Positions 29,443 through 38,061 of a DNA stretch of 64,000 nucleotides are shown one piece after another. How positions within the stretch are numbered: position 1 is the first letter of the stretch; the number at the start of each line of letters is the position of its first letter. The translations under genes and the position numbers were made by a program. Under the pieces are notes generated by a model. The model was not told the origin of the DNA. It searched no databases and was given only the letters and a program-made list of their open reading frames with translations. This DNA comes from Luteibacter sp. dw_328 (GTDB taxonomy: Bacteria > Pseudomonadota > Gammaproteobacteria > Xanthomonadales > Rhodanobacteraceae), in contig NZ_JAAVUW010000004.1 in NCBI RefSeq assembly GCF_018449605.1, positions 310,001 through 374,000 on the forward strand, written 5' to 3'.

Positions 29443-30498
29443 ATGAAGTCGAAACACAAGATGAAAGACACGGGCATGGCCTGGAGCGCGCGCGTTACCG
29501 GTGCCGTGCTATTGCTTGCGGGACTAGGCCTGATCGCCTGGAACGAACACCGCGTCATGGACTACGGCGCAGCGATAGCGCGCCACGGTTCGCCGGTGCT
29601 GGACCTGGGTGCAGAGGGACGGCCCTCCGCCGGGCAGTACGGTTCGATGACGCGTGTCAGTGGCACGCCACAGATTCTCGACGCACCGCGCGATCCGGAG
29701 TTCAACGTCCGGGCCGATTCGCCGATCCTCATCCGTCACGTGGAAATGTTCCAGTGGCGCGAGATCACGGTGGGGGGCAGCACGCATTACGAACTGGACT
29801 GGGTCGATCGTCCCATCGATGCGACCAACTTCGCCAAGCCGGCGGGACACGTGAATCCGGGTGCCTTCCCTATCCAGGGGCGTCAGTTCGAAGCGGGTGA
29901 AGTAAAGCTGGGCAACTTCAAGCTGTCCACGCCGATCATCCGCGCATTCCCCGGACGGATCGACATCGCGCCTGACGAACACAAGCTGCCAGCGAACCTG
30001 GCTGCGACCTTCCAGCGCGTGGACGACAAGCTCGTGACGAGCAGCAAGCCGTCCAATCCGCGCCTGGGCGACCTTCGGATCAGCTGGGAAGCCGTGCCGG
30101 TGCAGTCGATGACGGTGCTGGCGCGCATCGACGGCGATACGCTGGCGGCGCGTGAGCCGAAGGATGGCGATCCCGGCTTCGATGTGCAGGTGGGCGACCG
30201 CAGTTTGCTCGACGTTCTGCCCGCCCTGCCCGAGCCGCCACAGGCGGTGCTGCTGGTTCGCCTCGCGGCGTTCGTGCTAGCGGCCCTGGGTGCGTTGCTG
30301 CTGGCATGCACAAGCCGCCTGCGCAACGATGTGCTGTTCGCCGCCGGTATCGGTGCCGTGGTGGTGCCCGCCGTGGCGGGAGTGATGTGGCTGGCTGGCG
30401 ACGCGATGACGGCAAGCGTATGGTTGCTCGTTGCCGTGCTCGGCGCGGGCCTGGCGATCTGGCGCGTCCAGCAGCGCTCGGCATCGCCGTCCGACTGA
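29443..30498 (+). CDS. TMEM43-family membrane protein
   Basis: A 351-residue protein with an N-terminal transmembrane helix (about residues 15-32, ending GLIAWNEHR) and several at the C-terminus (about 265-345), with a large soluble part between. The W-N-E-x-R after the first helix, the DWVDRPIDATNF block and the overall layout match TMEM43 (LUMA) family proteins. Bacterial members have no settled function. It starts about 30 bp after the MBL-fold gene. Confidence 0.8.
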   Translation: MKSKHKMKDTGMAWSARVTGAVLLLAGLGLIAWNEHRVMDYGAAIARHGSPVLDLGAEGRPSAGQYGSMTRVSGTPQILDAPRDPEFNVRADSPILIRHVEMFQWREITVGGSTHYELDWVDRPIDATNFAKPAGHVNPGAFPIQGRQFEAGEVKLGNFKLSTPIIRAFPGRIDIAPDEHKLPANLAATFQRVDDKLVTSSKPSNPRLGDLRISWEAVPVQSMTVLARIDGDTLAAREPKDGDPGFDVQVGDRSLLDVLPALPEPPQAVLLVRLAAFVLAALGALLLACTSRLRNDVLFAAGIGAVVVPAVAGVMWLAGDAMTASVWLLVAVLGAGLAIWRVQQRSASPSD

Positions 30499-30516
30499 CC
30501 CTTCAGGAGCGAGACC

Positions 30517-30924
30517 ATGCGTATCACCGGCCTTTACGCGGCACTGCTGACCCTGCTTATTCTCGGCCTGGCGGTCCGCGTGATGCTCATCCGCCGGCGC
30601 ACGCGCATCGGCCTGGGCGATGGTGGCGACCGTGCGGTTGCCTGTGCCATTCGTGCGCATGGCAACGCCACGGAATACGTGCCGCTGGCGTTGATCCTCC
30701 TGCTGGTTCTCGAACTCGACCAGACCGTGCCGCTATTGCTTCATGCGTTCGGTGTGGCGCTGGTGATTGCGCGACTCGTCCACGCCGTGGGTCTGTCGCG
30801 GGCGGCGGGCAATTCGCCCGGACGCGCCATCGGCGCCGGCCTGACCTTGCTGGTCATCGGCCTGATGGCGCTGATGCTTATCTGGCAATACGTGGTGATC
30901 CACGTGATCGCCGCCACGGTTTAG
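30517..30924 (+). CDS. MAPEG-family membrane protein
   Basis: A 135-residue integral membrane protein with four hydrophobic helices. The cytoplasmic-loop motif RAHGNATEYVPLALILLLVLE is the family signature, in which Arg, Asn and Glu contact glutathione in characterised members. Bacterial homologues may have glutathione S-transferase or peroxidase activity. It starts 18 bp after the TMEM43-like gene with GGAG ahead of the ATG. Two genes upstream is ggt, also a glutathione enzyme. Confidence 0.88.
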   Translation: MRITGLYAALLTLLILGLAVRVMLIRRRTRIGLGDGGDRAVACAIRAHGNATEYVPLALILLLVLELDQTVPLLLHAFGVALVIARLVHAVGLSRAAGNSPGRAIGAGLTLLVIGLMALMLIWQYVVIHVIAATV

Positions 30925-30926
30925 GC

Positions 30927-31054
30927 GCCGCTTCAGCGGCGGCCCCTTGTGGGAGCCGCTTCAGCGGCGATAGGGTGCTAGCGATAACCCGGCCCGCTGC
31001 CGCGGGATCGCCGATGAATCGGCTCCCACAGTGCCGATGAATCGGCTCCCACAG
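30927..31054. repeat. REP cluster (at least four palindromes)
   Basis: Contains a partial GCCGCTTCAGCGGC palindrome, a full TGTGGGAGCCGCTTCAGCGG copy (30948-30971), a minus-oriented copy (31007-31030) and a tandem 22-bp duplicate (31033-31054). It separates the plus-strand MAPEG gene from the minus-strand flagellar genes and marks the boundary of the flagellar locus. Confidence 0.85.
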
Positions 31055-31065
31055 TGCCTTGCAGG

Positions 31066-32346
31066 TCAGGCTTCGGCTTCGACGACGGCGGTGCCATCGG
31101 CGAACGCATAGACATGATCGGCCCAGCTGGCTGCTTCGACGTACATCGCGGCCATCGTCTGCAGGTGCTGGGTACGCAGCGCCGAGTCGCTCTCCAGTTC
31201 GCCCTGTTCCCAGTGGCGGATCTGGTCAAGGAGCGGTGCGAACGGACCGGCGCCTTCGAGCAGGGCTTCACGGATTTCAATCGCCAGTGGCAGGTGCTCG
31301 AGCACGTATGCCATGGAGACATTCATCAGGGTATCGAGCAGTGAGAACAGGCCGGCCGTGAAGGCCATTTCCTGCAGTTCGGGCTTAATCGTGCGGGCCA
31401 GCTTCTCGCACATGTGGGCCCGGATAAGAGCGAGGCGAAGCAGTTCCGGCGGGCGCTCGTCCATGCCGGACACGGCCATGGTGAAAATCCAGTTGCGCAT
31501 GCGGTTCACGCCGAAGAACACCGCGGCCTGCTCGACCGATTTCAGCTGGCGGGGCAGGGCGAAGTAAGCGGAGTTCACGCAGCCCAGCAGCTTGTAGCTG
31601 AGGACAGCGTCGTCGCGGATGATCTTGCCCAGTTCGACGGGGCCGTTCTCGGGATCCTGCAGGGCGCCCATGAGACGCAGCACGCCGAGCTTGCTCGGGG
31701 CGAGGCGTGGCATGTCTACGCGCTCGGGGCGCAGCAGGTACTTGCCCTGGAAGCCGTCGACATCCTGGTCGGCGTAATCGACGAAGGTCTCGTGCGTATC
31801 GATGCCGGTGACGATTACCTTGACCCCGAACGCATGCACATAGTCCATGTGCGCGCGTGCAGCGACCGGATGGCGATGATCCACCGCGACCTTCGCGAAC
31901 TGAACAATACGCAGCAACGCGTCCACGCCGGCCCGGTGTTCGGGATCGGCGGGCAGGTTGAAGTCTTCGAGCATGAACAGGCAGCCATGGCCCTTCAGCT
32001 CGCGAAGCTTCTCCAGCAAGTGGTCATCCGTACCGACATCGGCACTGATGCTGGCGCCTAGCCGCGCGTTGTGGCGAAGGATGTCCGCGTGCTCGAGGAG
32101 CAGCTGCGGCGACATGTGCAGGAAAGCACGATTGTCACGGACGAGGCGCTTGAGGCTGCCATCGGCGATAGCGCTCAGCGTCGCCTGCGTATGTGCAAGC
32201 GCCGCGGCGTCGATATCGCTGCCGATGGGGCGGGGGAACAGGAGTTCGTAGGCGAAGAGCGCCTGCTTCCTGTCCAGGATGGGCACGCGGACGATCGGGA
32301 GAATACCGTCGTCATTCACCGCTGTCGGCTGGGGGGTCACTGCCAT
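31066..32346 (-). CDS. EAL-like / HDOD domain signalling protein
   Basis: A 426-residue cytoplasmic protein. The N-terminal part (about residues 15-215) looks like a degenerate EAL domain: it starts IVRVPILDRKQALFAYELLF and lacks the catalytic EAL triad, so c-di-GMP hydrolysis is unlikely. The C-terminal part (about 220-400) is an HDOD domain (IIRDDAVLSYKLLGCVNSAYF, SVEQAAVFFGVNRMRNWIF). This architecture is called YuxH/CdgJ-like and has been tied to motility control in other bacteria. The gene lies 52 bp after flgN on the same strand, so it is probably the last gene of a flgM-flgN transcript driven by FliA. Confidence 0.85.
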   Translation of the reverse strand: MAVTPQPTAVNDDGILPIVRVPILDRKQALFAYELLFPRPIGSDIDAAALAHTQATLSAIADGSLKRLVRDNRAFLHMSPQLLLEHADILRHNARLGASISADVGTDDHLLEKLRELKGHGCLFMLEDFNLPADPEHRAGVDALLRIVQFAKVAVDHRHPVAARAHMDYVHAFGVKVIVTGIDTHETFVDYADQDVDGFQGKYLLRPERVDMPRLAPSKLGVLRLMGALQDPENGPVELGKIIRDDAVLSYKLLGCVNSAYFALPRQLKSVEQAAVFFGVNRMRNWIFTMAVSGMDERPPELLRLALIRAHMCEKLARTIKPELQEMAFTAGLFSLLDTLMNVSMAYVLEHLPLAIEIREALLEGAGPFAPLLDQIRHWEQGELESDSALRTQHLQTMAAMYVEAASWADHVYAFADGTAVVEAEA

Positions 32347-32398
32347 TGCTTTTGTTGGTGCGCCGTCTGGGTGAGCCTGGGGATGTTTGTGGGTGGGA

Positions 32399-32845
32399 TT
32401 AAACCTGCGCGATAGTGGCGGAACGCAGTTTTACCCGCGCGGTGTCGCCCTTCGGGCCGTAGGTCGATCCACCCGGCGAATCGCCCGCAAGCAGCGCAAG
32501 CGCCTGACGAACGTGGCCGATTCGCTGGCCGACAATGCGGCCGTTCACTTCATTGAGTTTGCGGCACTCGACCAGGCGTTCGATCGTGTGTGTCCAGCGC
32601 GCATCGTTCAGCGTGTCGACGCCGGCGGCGTCGCCCAGGTGGCGACGCTCCGTGTCGAGCTTTTCAATGCGGTCGAGCTGTTTGCCCTTCACCCGGCTGA
32701 CGGTGTCGAGCGCATGCGTGTCAGCCTGATCGAGCGCCATGCGCTCGTCGATCAGGGTGGCGTGCAGCGCGTCGACCTCACGGGCGAGTTCGCCCATGAC
32801 GGCGCGAACGGCCGCGTCGAAGTCGGAGCCGAGCGGATCGGTCAT
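32399..32845 (-). CDS. flgN: flagellar export chaperone FlgN
   Basis: A 148-residue helical chaperone that delivers hook-associated proteins FlgK and FlgL to the export gate. The helix pattern VRAVMGELAREVDALHATLIDERMALD is FlgN-like, and the assignment rests mainly on this and on overlap with flgM (its start overlaps the flgM stop by 4 bp). The C-terminal client-binding helix follows. It is followed by the HDOD gene. Confidence 0.85.
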   Translation of the reverse strand: MTDPLGSDFDAAVRAVMGELAREVDALHATLIDERMALDQADTHALDTVSRVKGKQLDRIEKLDTERRHLGDAAGVDTLNDARWTHTIERLVECRKLNEVNGRIVGQRIGHVRQALALLAGDSPGGSTYGPKGDTARVKLRSATIAQV

Positions 32846-33147
32846 GCCTTGCCGCCGATCTGGCCTTCCATCGCAAGAAACTTGCTCGCGATGGCCTGGG
32901 AATCAGGCTTGTAGGTGCCATCGGCCAGCTTGCTGCGGATTTCGTCGACGCGCTTGGTGTCGATGCCATCGCCACGGCTGGCGGCGTCGAGCGCCTTGGC
33001 CGAGTCGGTGATCTTGACGCTGTCGTCGCTCGGACGCACGGCGCTGGCGCCCTGCGTGGAGGCGGCGGAGCCTGCAGCCTGGTTCTGGGTGCGGAGCTGC
33101 ACCTGGGGCTGCGGGGCCTGGATACCGGGTTTGATCGTCGTCGTCAT
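32842..33147 (-). CDS. flgM: negative regulator of flagellin synthesis (anti-sigma-28 factor)
   Basis: A 101-residue protein that holds FliA inactive until the hook is complete and FlgM is exported. The N-terminal half is unstructured (Q/A/P-rich), and the C-terminal half has VKITDSAKALDAASRG then RVDEIRSKLADGTYKPDSQA, the conserved sigma-binding helices. It is preceded by a perfect FliA-type promoter, giving the usual feedback loop, and is overlapped by flgN. Confidence 0.93.
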   Translation of the reverse strand: MTTTIKPGIQAPQPQVQLRTQNQAAGSAASTQGASAVRPSDDSVKITDSAKALDAASRGDGIDTKRVDEIRSKLADGTYKPDSQAIASKFLAMEGQIGGKA

Positions 33148-33181
33148 GTGTGTTCCTCGGAGCTGGTGTCCTTCAAACCCT

Positions 33182-33208
33182 TTATCGGCGGTCTGTCGGC
33201 GAACTTTA
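33182..33208 (-). promoter_or_regulatory. FliA (sigma-28) promoter of flgM-flgN
   Basis: Minus strand reads TAAA (33208-33205), 15 bp, then GCCGATAA (33189-33182): an exact match to the FliA consensus, 34 bp upstream of the flgM ATG. Confidence 0.92.
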
Positions 33209-33250
33209 ACTGGCCCTGGGCCGCGAAGTGTGACCGGGTTGGGATTTTGT

Positions 33251-33952
33251 TCATGGCAGTACCGCGACGGTGCCGGGGCCGGTGACCACGGCGTCGAGTA
33301 CCTTTCCGGATGAGGCGTTGCGGACCTTCAGGCGGGTGCCGGTATCGCCGGCGCCCATGGACACGCCGGCGACGCGGATGACCACGCCCTCGACGTCGGC
33401 CTGCATGCTGACCGAGTCGCCGATGCGCACGGCTTGTCGACCGGCCAGCATGCCGGGTGTCAGTACGGTGCCGGCACTCAGTGGACGGGCCAGGGAGCGG
33501 CCGTCGACCTGACCCGGTTCGGCGATGTAGCCATAGGCGAGGCTGGCCACGTCACGCTCTTCGGTGTGCACGTCACCCGCGCCGACGCCATCGCCGCGTG
33601 CCAGCGGCCGGGTGGTCACCAGCACGTTGGTAAACATCTTGACCCGGACCGGCACACGCACCGTCCAGCCGCCCGGGACGGGGCAGTGCACGGCCACGCT
33701 GACGCGTGCGCCGAGTGGCCGGTTGCCGGGCAGTGAGGACTCGAGCGGTTTCGGGCATTCGGTCAGGCGAAGCCGGCTATCGAGCGAGTCGGCGTCGGCG
33801 GTCATGCGTGCGCCGGGCAGGGCGCGGTTCTGTAGCAGCCAGGTCACCGCCGCCGCGCGTACCGATTCCACCGTCTGCCCGGCTACCGCGCATAGCGGCA
33901 GGCCGAGCAGGGCGGTCACGGTGATACCGCGGGCGAAGGTGGATGCCTTCAC
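33251..33952 (-). CDS. flgA: flagellar P-ring assembly chaperone
   Basis: Periplasmic chaperone needed for FlgI polymerisation into the P ring. The 233-residue product has a signal peptide ([20 protein letters not shown] ... AVAG), a variable N-terminal domain and a SAF-like C-terminal domain with [20 protein letters not shown] and the conserved [20 protein letters not shown]. Its ATG overlaps the stop of the upstream chemoreceptor gene by 4 bp, so both should share one transcript. Confidence 0.93.
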   Translation of the reverse strand: MKASTFARGITVTALLGLPLCAVAGQTVESVRAAAVTWLLQNRALPGARMTADADSLDSRLRLTECPKPLESSLPGNRPLGARVSVAVHCPVPGGWTVRVPVRVKMFTNVLVTTRPLARGDGVGAGDVHTEERDVASLAYGYIAEPGQVDGRSLARPLSAGTVLTPGMLAGRQAVRIGDSVSMQADVEGVVIRVAGVSMGAGDTGTRLKVRNASSGKVLDAVVTGPGTVAVLP

Positions 33953-35256
33953 GCGGCGCGTTCCGCCAGCGATGCCGACAGGCCCTGGGTGATCGCATCC
34001 AGTTCCCGGTTGAGGTCGGCGACCATGTGGCCTGCGTCTGCATGCCGGCCTTCGCCCAGCGTGATGGCGTATTGCGAGGCGAGCGCGGAGAAGCGTTCAC
34101 CGGCGGCACGGATGCCATCGGTCGGGCTATCCGGCCGGCGCACGCGGAACTGGTCGATGCAACGCATGAGCGGGGTGGTGTCGAGCCAACGGCGATCGAG
34201 GCTGGCCGGATCGCGCGAGGCGAGTTCCACGGCGAAGCGAAGACCCTGGCTGGCTTCCCGGATCATCTGGCTGAGGCTGGCGGCGTCGAGATCGCCCTCG
34301 GTTTCGAGGCGGCTCAGGCCGAGCCGATGCGCAAGCACCGCGGCACGGGCGGCGGCGTCGGCCTGGCGGCGAGCCTCGTTGGTCACGCGGCCGAGCGTGC
34401 CCTGGGTGGCCTGGATCGCCGCGATGCGGCCCTGCAGCGCGCCCATGCCTTCGCGGGCCGCGTCGATGTTGCCACGCGCGCCGCGGGCGGCTTCGTCCAC
34501 GCGGCCCATCGAAGCCTGCATGCCGGCGATGCCCGACTGGGTCTGGTCGAGGCGACGCAGGCTGTTCTGCACCGCGTCGTCGAGCTGACCGGCGAACTGG
34601 CCGACAGCTTCGGTGGTCTGGTCGATTTCGGCCGTGGCCTGGGTCGTCTTTTCCGCGAGCTGCTTGACCTCGTCGGCAACGACCGCGAATCCGCGACCGG
34701 CTTCACCGGCACGTGCGGCCTCGATGGCCGCATTCAACGCAACGAGGTTGGTCTGGTGGGCGATGTCCTGCACCGTCGCGGTCAACTTGCGGATCGCGGT
34801 GAAATATTCGGAGAACTGGGCGTGGTTGCGGCTCATGCCCGACAGTGCGCTGCGAAGCAGACGCAGCTGGCCGTCGAGGTCGCCCGCCGTGGCCAGGCCC
34901 TGGCTGCCCGACTCGCCCATGCCGACCGCGCCGGCGTAGGCCTGGTCGAGCGCCGTCGAAATCCTGGCGCTGGCGTCCGTCAAACGTCCGGCGGTGTCGC
35001 GGGCTCCTTCGACTACCTTGCCGAGTTCCAGCAGGGTGCCACCAAGCGCCTGGGCGTTGGTCAGCACCATGCCCTGCTGCTCGATCGCCTGGATGGTCGT
35101 TGCCGGCGCGGTGCGCGGCTCCGCAGGCTTAAGCAGGGCGCCAAGGGCGCTGGCAGCGGCCGGGTACTGTGCGGAGAGGGCGCGAACGCGCGCCGCATCG
35201 CCCTGGGCGGCTGCGTGGGCGAGGAGGCGGACGTGCTGGCTCCAGAGGAGGGTCAT
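33949..35256 (-). CDS. cytoplasmic methyl-accepting chemotaxis protein
   Basis: A 435-residue chemoreceptor with no transmembrane segment. The signalling hairpin tip is present ([20 protein letters not shown] then [20 protein letters not shown], about residues 180-220), flanked by long Ala/Gln-rich helical bundles with possible methylation sites. There is no recognised ligand-binding domain at the short N-terminus; a C-terminal helical domain of about 100 residues follows the coil. The start at 35254-35256 is preferred over 35286, which lies before the likely transcript start region. It is overlapped by flgA and divergent from cheV. Confidence 0.88.
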   Translation of the reverse strand: MTLLWSQHVRLLAHAAAQGDAARVRALSAQYPAAASALGALLKPAEPRTAPATTIQAIEQQGMVLTNAQALGGTLLELGKVVEGARDTAGRLTDASARISTALDQAYAGAVGMGESGSQGLATAGDLDGQLRLLRSALSGMSRNHAQFSEYFTAIRKLTATVQDIAHQTNLVALNAAIEAARAGEAGRGFAVVADEVKQLAEKTTQATAEIDQTTEAVGQFAGQLDDAVQNSLRRLDQTQSGIAGMQASMGRVDEAARGARGNIDAAREGMGALQGRIAAIQATQGTLGRVTNEARRQADAAARAAVLAHRLGLSRLETEGDLDAASLSQMIREASQGLRFAVELASRDPASLDRRWLDTTPLMRCIDQFRVRRPDSPTDGIRAAGERFSALASQYAITLGEGRHADAGHMVADLNRELDAITQGLSASLAERAA

Positions 35257-35319
35257 GATTTCGCTTTCATCGGATGGTCGCCCCACTTAATCGGTCGGGA
35301 GCCTCAGGACTTGAGTCAT

Positions 35320-35333
35320 GCAATCGGCGTGCC
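35320..35333 (-). promoter_or_regulatory. sigma-54 promoter of the chemoreceptor-flgA operon
   Basis: Minus strand reads TGGCACG-CCGA-TTGCAT, with GG at 35333-35332 and GC at 35321-35320 (GG-N10-GC). It is a full match to the RpoN consensus, about 64 bp upstream of the chemoreceptor ATG. Confidence 0.88.
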
Positions 35334-35344
35334 ATCAGCGTGGC

Positions 35345-35371
35345 TACAGAAACGACCAGACCCGCCGATAC
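35345..35371 (+). promoter_or_regulatory. FliA-type (sigma-28) promoter of cheV
   Basis: TACA, 15 bp, GCCGATAC: two mismatches to TAAA-N15-GCCGATAA with exact spacing, 35 bp before the cheV ATG. It is back to back with the divergent sigma-54 promoter. Confidence 0.7.
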
Positions 35372-35406
35372 CGTTCGCGACACCTTCTGTAGATGCCTCG
35401 CACGTC

Positions 35407-36324
35407 ATGGCCCGACCGCTGCTCGACACCGTGGAAACCTTTACCCGCCTGGCGGGCCATAACCGCGTGGCGATGCTTCTGTTTCGCCTGGGTGATCGAC
35501 AGGCGTTCGGCATCAACGTGTTCAAGGTGCGCGAGGTGCTTCGCCGGCCGCGCCTGGAGCGGATGCCAAGCATGCACGCGCTGGTCTCGGGCAGTTTCGA
35601 CTATCGGGGCAGCACGATCCCGGTCATCGACCTCGCTGCCGCCATGGGCTATCCGGCGCTTGCCAGCGTCGACAGCGCACACCTGATCGTCACCGAATTC
35701 AACCTCTCGGTGCAGGGATTCCTGGTCTCCGATGTCGATCGCATCGTCCATGTGGATGGTGCCAACCTCAATGCGCCTCCGGCAGCGCTCGGCTACGGCT
35801 CGCGGGTCAATGCGGTGACCCGGCTGGACGGCGATCTGCTCGCGGTCGTGGACGTGGAGCAGGTACTGGCTTCCGTCGACCCCACCGTGGTGCAGCTTTC
35901 CGATCGTGTCCAGCAGGCCGCCCATGTGCAGCAGGCCGGCAACCGCCGCATCCTGGTCGTCGACGACTCGGCAGTCGCCCGCACGCAGCTGGTCGATCTG
36001 TTCCGCAAGATGGACCTCGAATGCGTCATCGCCAAGGATGGACGCGAAGGGCTCGAAAAGCTGCGCACGATGGCCGGCGGCCCCGTTGCCGATCGGGTGG
36101 ACCTGGTCGTATCGGACATCGAAATGCCGTTGATGGACGGTTACGCGCTGACCACCGCCATCCGCGAGGATGCGCAGTTACGGCACATGAAGGTCCTCCT
36201 GCACAGCTCGTTGAGCGGCGTGTTCAACGAGGCGATGGTGGCTCGCGTGGGTGCGGACAAATTCATCGCCAAGTTCCAGCCGGACATCCTCGCGACCGCG
36301 GTATTGGACCTCCTGCCGGCCTGA
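35407..36324 (+). CDS. cheV: chemotaxis coupling protein CheV (CheW-receiver fusion)
   Basis: A 305-residue protein. The N-terminal CheW domain (about residues 1-165; FRLGDRQAFGINVFKVREVL, GSFDYRGSTIPVIDLAAAMG) couples receptors to CheA. The C-terminal receiver domain (about 180-305; ILVVDDSAVART, phospho-acceptor Asp237 in VVSDIEMPLMDG) may act as a phosphate sink. The same frame stays open for 1.46 kb upstream, but that is antisense to the chemoreceptor; the ATG at 35407 is the family start. In related bacteria cheR often follows; here a terminator and flgB follow instead. Confidence 0.93.
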   Translation: MARPLLDTVETFTRLAGHNRVAMLLFRLGDRQAFGINVFKVREVLRRPRLERMPSMHALVSGSFDYRGSTIPVIDLAAAMGYPALASVDSAHLIVTEFNLSVQGFLVSDVDRIVHVDGANLNAPPAALGYGSRVNAVTRLDGDLLAVVDVEQVLASVDPTVVQLSDRVQQAAHVQQAGNRRILVVDDSAVARTQLVDLFRKMDLECVIAKDGREGLEKLRTMAGGPVADRVDLVVSDIEMPLMDGYALTTAIREDAQLRHMKVLLHSSLSGVFNEAMVARVGADKFIAKFQPDILATAVLDLLPA

Positions 36325-36456
36325 ATCGGGATGTTCGCGGGCGGCGGGCTCGCCCGTCCCTCCCTCACGTGAACGACGGTCATCCGTCGCCGACGCCATC
36401 AGGCAGGGCGCCAGAATTCCGGCACGTTCGCCCAGATCATCGCTTCGATCCCACAC

Positions 36457-36478
36457 AAACGGCGCCACGGCGCCGTTT
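36457..36478 (+). terminator. strong hairpin after cheV
   Basis: Inverted repeat AAACGGCGCC-AC-GGCGCCGTTT, symmetric, with A-rich and T-rich ends, so it could end transcripts from either side. It lies between cheV and the flgB promoter. Confidence 0.7.
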
Positions 36479-36497
36479 CGCATGTCTGGGTCCGGCG

Positions 36498-36512
36498 TGG
36501 CACGCCTCTTGC
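36498..36512 (+). promoter_or_regulatory. sigma-54 promoter of the flgB operon
   Basis: TGGCACG-CCTC-TTGC, with GG at 36499-36500 and GC at 36511-36512: exact RpoN consensus, about 40 bp before the flgB ATG. Confidence 0.92.
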
Positions 36513-36550
36513 TCAACCCCTCGGGCCAAGCTAACGAGGGGGTCAAGCCC

Positions 36551-36970
36551 ATGATCGACAAACCGGATCCGCTATTAGGCGTACACGCCCAGGCCCTTGG
36601 CCTGTGGCAGCGCCGTGCGGAAGTCATTTCGTCGAACCTGGCCAACGCCGACACGCCGGGCTTTCTCGCGCGCGACCTCGATTTTCGCAAGGCGATGACC
36701 GCTGCCAGTGGCACGGCCGATGGCCCGGGATTGCAGATGACGGCAACCGAAGCCGGTCACATCGGCGGCAACCCGGCCTTCGCCGCGACGGACGCTGACA
36801 AGCTCGCCTATCGCGTCCAGACCCAGCCCACGATGGACGGCAACACGGTAGATACCCAGGTCGAACAGGCCCAGTTCGCCGCCAACGCCATCCACTACCA
36901 GGCGTCGCTCAGCTTCATTACCTCGTCGATCCATGCCATGCGCATGGCCATTTCAGGATCCAGCTCATGA
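36551..36970 (+). CDS. flgB: flagellar basal-body proximal rod protein FlgB
   Basis: First structural gene of the rod/hook operon. The 139-residue protein has the N-terminal rod-protein motif SSNLANADTPGFLARDLDF and a C-terminal helix (ITSSIHAMRMAIS). The frame is open to 36251, but the sigma-54 promoter at 36498 excludes starts further upstream, so the ATG at 36551 is used. The flgC start overlaps its stop by 4 bp. Confidence 0.95.
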   Translation: MIDKPDPLLGVHAQALGLWQRRAEVISSNLANADTPGFLARDLDFRKAMTAASGTADGPGLQMTATEAGHIGGNPAFAATDADKLAYRVQTQPTMDGNTVDTQVEQAQFAANAIHYQASLSFITSSIHAMRMAISGSSS

Positions 36971-37380
36971 GCCTGCTCAAGATTTTCGACGTCGCCGGCT
37001 CCGGCATGGCAGCCCAGTCGGCCCGGCTCAACACCACGGCCAGCAACATGGCCAACGCGGACAGCATCGCCAGCAGTGAGGCCGGCGCCTATCACGCGAA
37101 GCAGCCACTGTTTTCGGCCGTGCAGCAGCAGGTCAACGGGCAGATGGAAAACGGCGGCGTGCGCACGCTCGGCATCACCGAAAGCCAGGCACCGATCCAG
37201 GCACGTTACGAGCCGTCCAATCCGCTCGCCGACGCGAACGGCAATGTCTATCAAAGCAACGTCAACACGGTCGACGAGCTGGTCAACATGATCTCCGCGT
37301 CGCGCTCCTATCAGAACAACGTCGAAGTCATGAACAGCGCCAAGCAGCTCATGCAGAAGACGCTTGACCTCGGCAAGTAA
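36967..37380 (+). CDS. flgC: flagellar basal-body rod protein FlgC
   Basis: A 137-residue proximal rod protein. It has the N-terminal LNTTASNMANADSIASSEAGAY segment (ANxx motif) and the C-terminal SNVNTVDELVNMISASRSYQ rod/hook motif. Overlaps flgB by 4 bp and precedes flgD by 9 bp. Confidence 0.95.
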   Translation: MSLLKIFDVAGSGMAAQSARLNTTASNMANADSIASSEAGAYHAKQPLFSAVQQQVNGQMENGGVRTLGITESQAPIQARYEPSNPLADANGNVYQSNVNTVDELVNMISASRSYQNNVEVMNSAKQLMQKTLDLGK

Positions 37381-37389
37381 GGAATTCCC

Positions 37390-38040
37390 ATGGTAGACGC
37401 CGTCAGCGGTAACAGTTCCTCATCTTCATCATCGTCATCGACCGGCCAGCTGCAGCAGCAGACGCTGAGCCAGTCGGACTTCCTCAAGCTCATGGTCACC
37501 CAGATGACCAACCAGGATCCGACCAAGCCGATGGACTCCACCCAGATGGTGGCCCAGATGGCGCAGTTCTCTCAGGTGGCAGCGACACAGGAGCTGCAGG
37601 CCTCGTTCGACACGCTGGCCTCCGGCCTCACCGGTGACCAGTTCGTGCGCGCTGCCGCTCTTGTGGGCCAGGAAGTGCTCGTGCCGTCGACCGCCGGCAA
37701 GCTCGAGGATTCCGCGCTCAGCGGCGCCGTGAACGTGGGCACCTCCGGGACCTACGTCAACGTGCAGATCAAGGACACCGCGGGCAACGTCGTCCGCACG
37801 ATCGACCTCGGCCAGCCGGACGCCGGCCTTGCCAAGTTCGACTGGGACGGCAAGTCCGACACCGGCGCGCAGCTGCCCGACGGCGTTTACCAGATGTCCG
37901 CAACTTCCGGCGGCACGGCGATCGATACCTTCGTTCGCGGCAAGGTGGAAGGCGTCGGTGCCTCCGGTACCGATGGAACCTACGTGCAGGTAGCCGGCTT
38001 CGGCGGCGCCCTGCTCAGCCAGATCGCGCAAATCCTGTAA
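37390..38040 (+). CDS. flgD: flagellar hook assembly (cap) protein FlgD
   Basis: Hook cap that is discarded when the hook is finished. The 216-residue product has the conserved SQSDFLKLMVTQMTNQDPTK (about residues 26-45), then a Tudor/FnIII-like C-terminal part (DTAGNVVRTIDLGQ, F-D-W-D-G-K-S-D-T-G). Near the start is a run of nine Ser residues encoded by TCA/TCT/TCG triplets (about residues 9-17), unusual for FlgD. Confidence 0.95.
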   Translation: MVDAVSGNSSSSSSSSSTGQLQQQTLSQSDFLKLMVTQMTNQDPTKPMDSTQMVAQMAQFSQVAATQELQASFDTLASGLTGDQFVRAAALVGQEVLVPSTAGKLEDSALSGAVNVGTSGTYVNVQIKDTAGNVVRTIDLGQPDAGLAKFDWDGKSDTGAQLPDGVYQMSATSGGTAIDTFVRGKVEGVGASGTDGTYVQVAGFGGALLSQIAQIL

Positions 38041-38061
38041 CTCCAGCAAGGAACCTCCACC

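Noticed and set aside
33943..35406. In-frame 488-codon extension upstream of cheV
   Set aside because: It is antisense to the chemoreceptor and flgA junction. CheV has its normal start at 35407 with a FliA-type promoter just before it.
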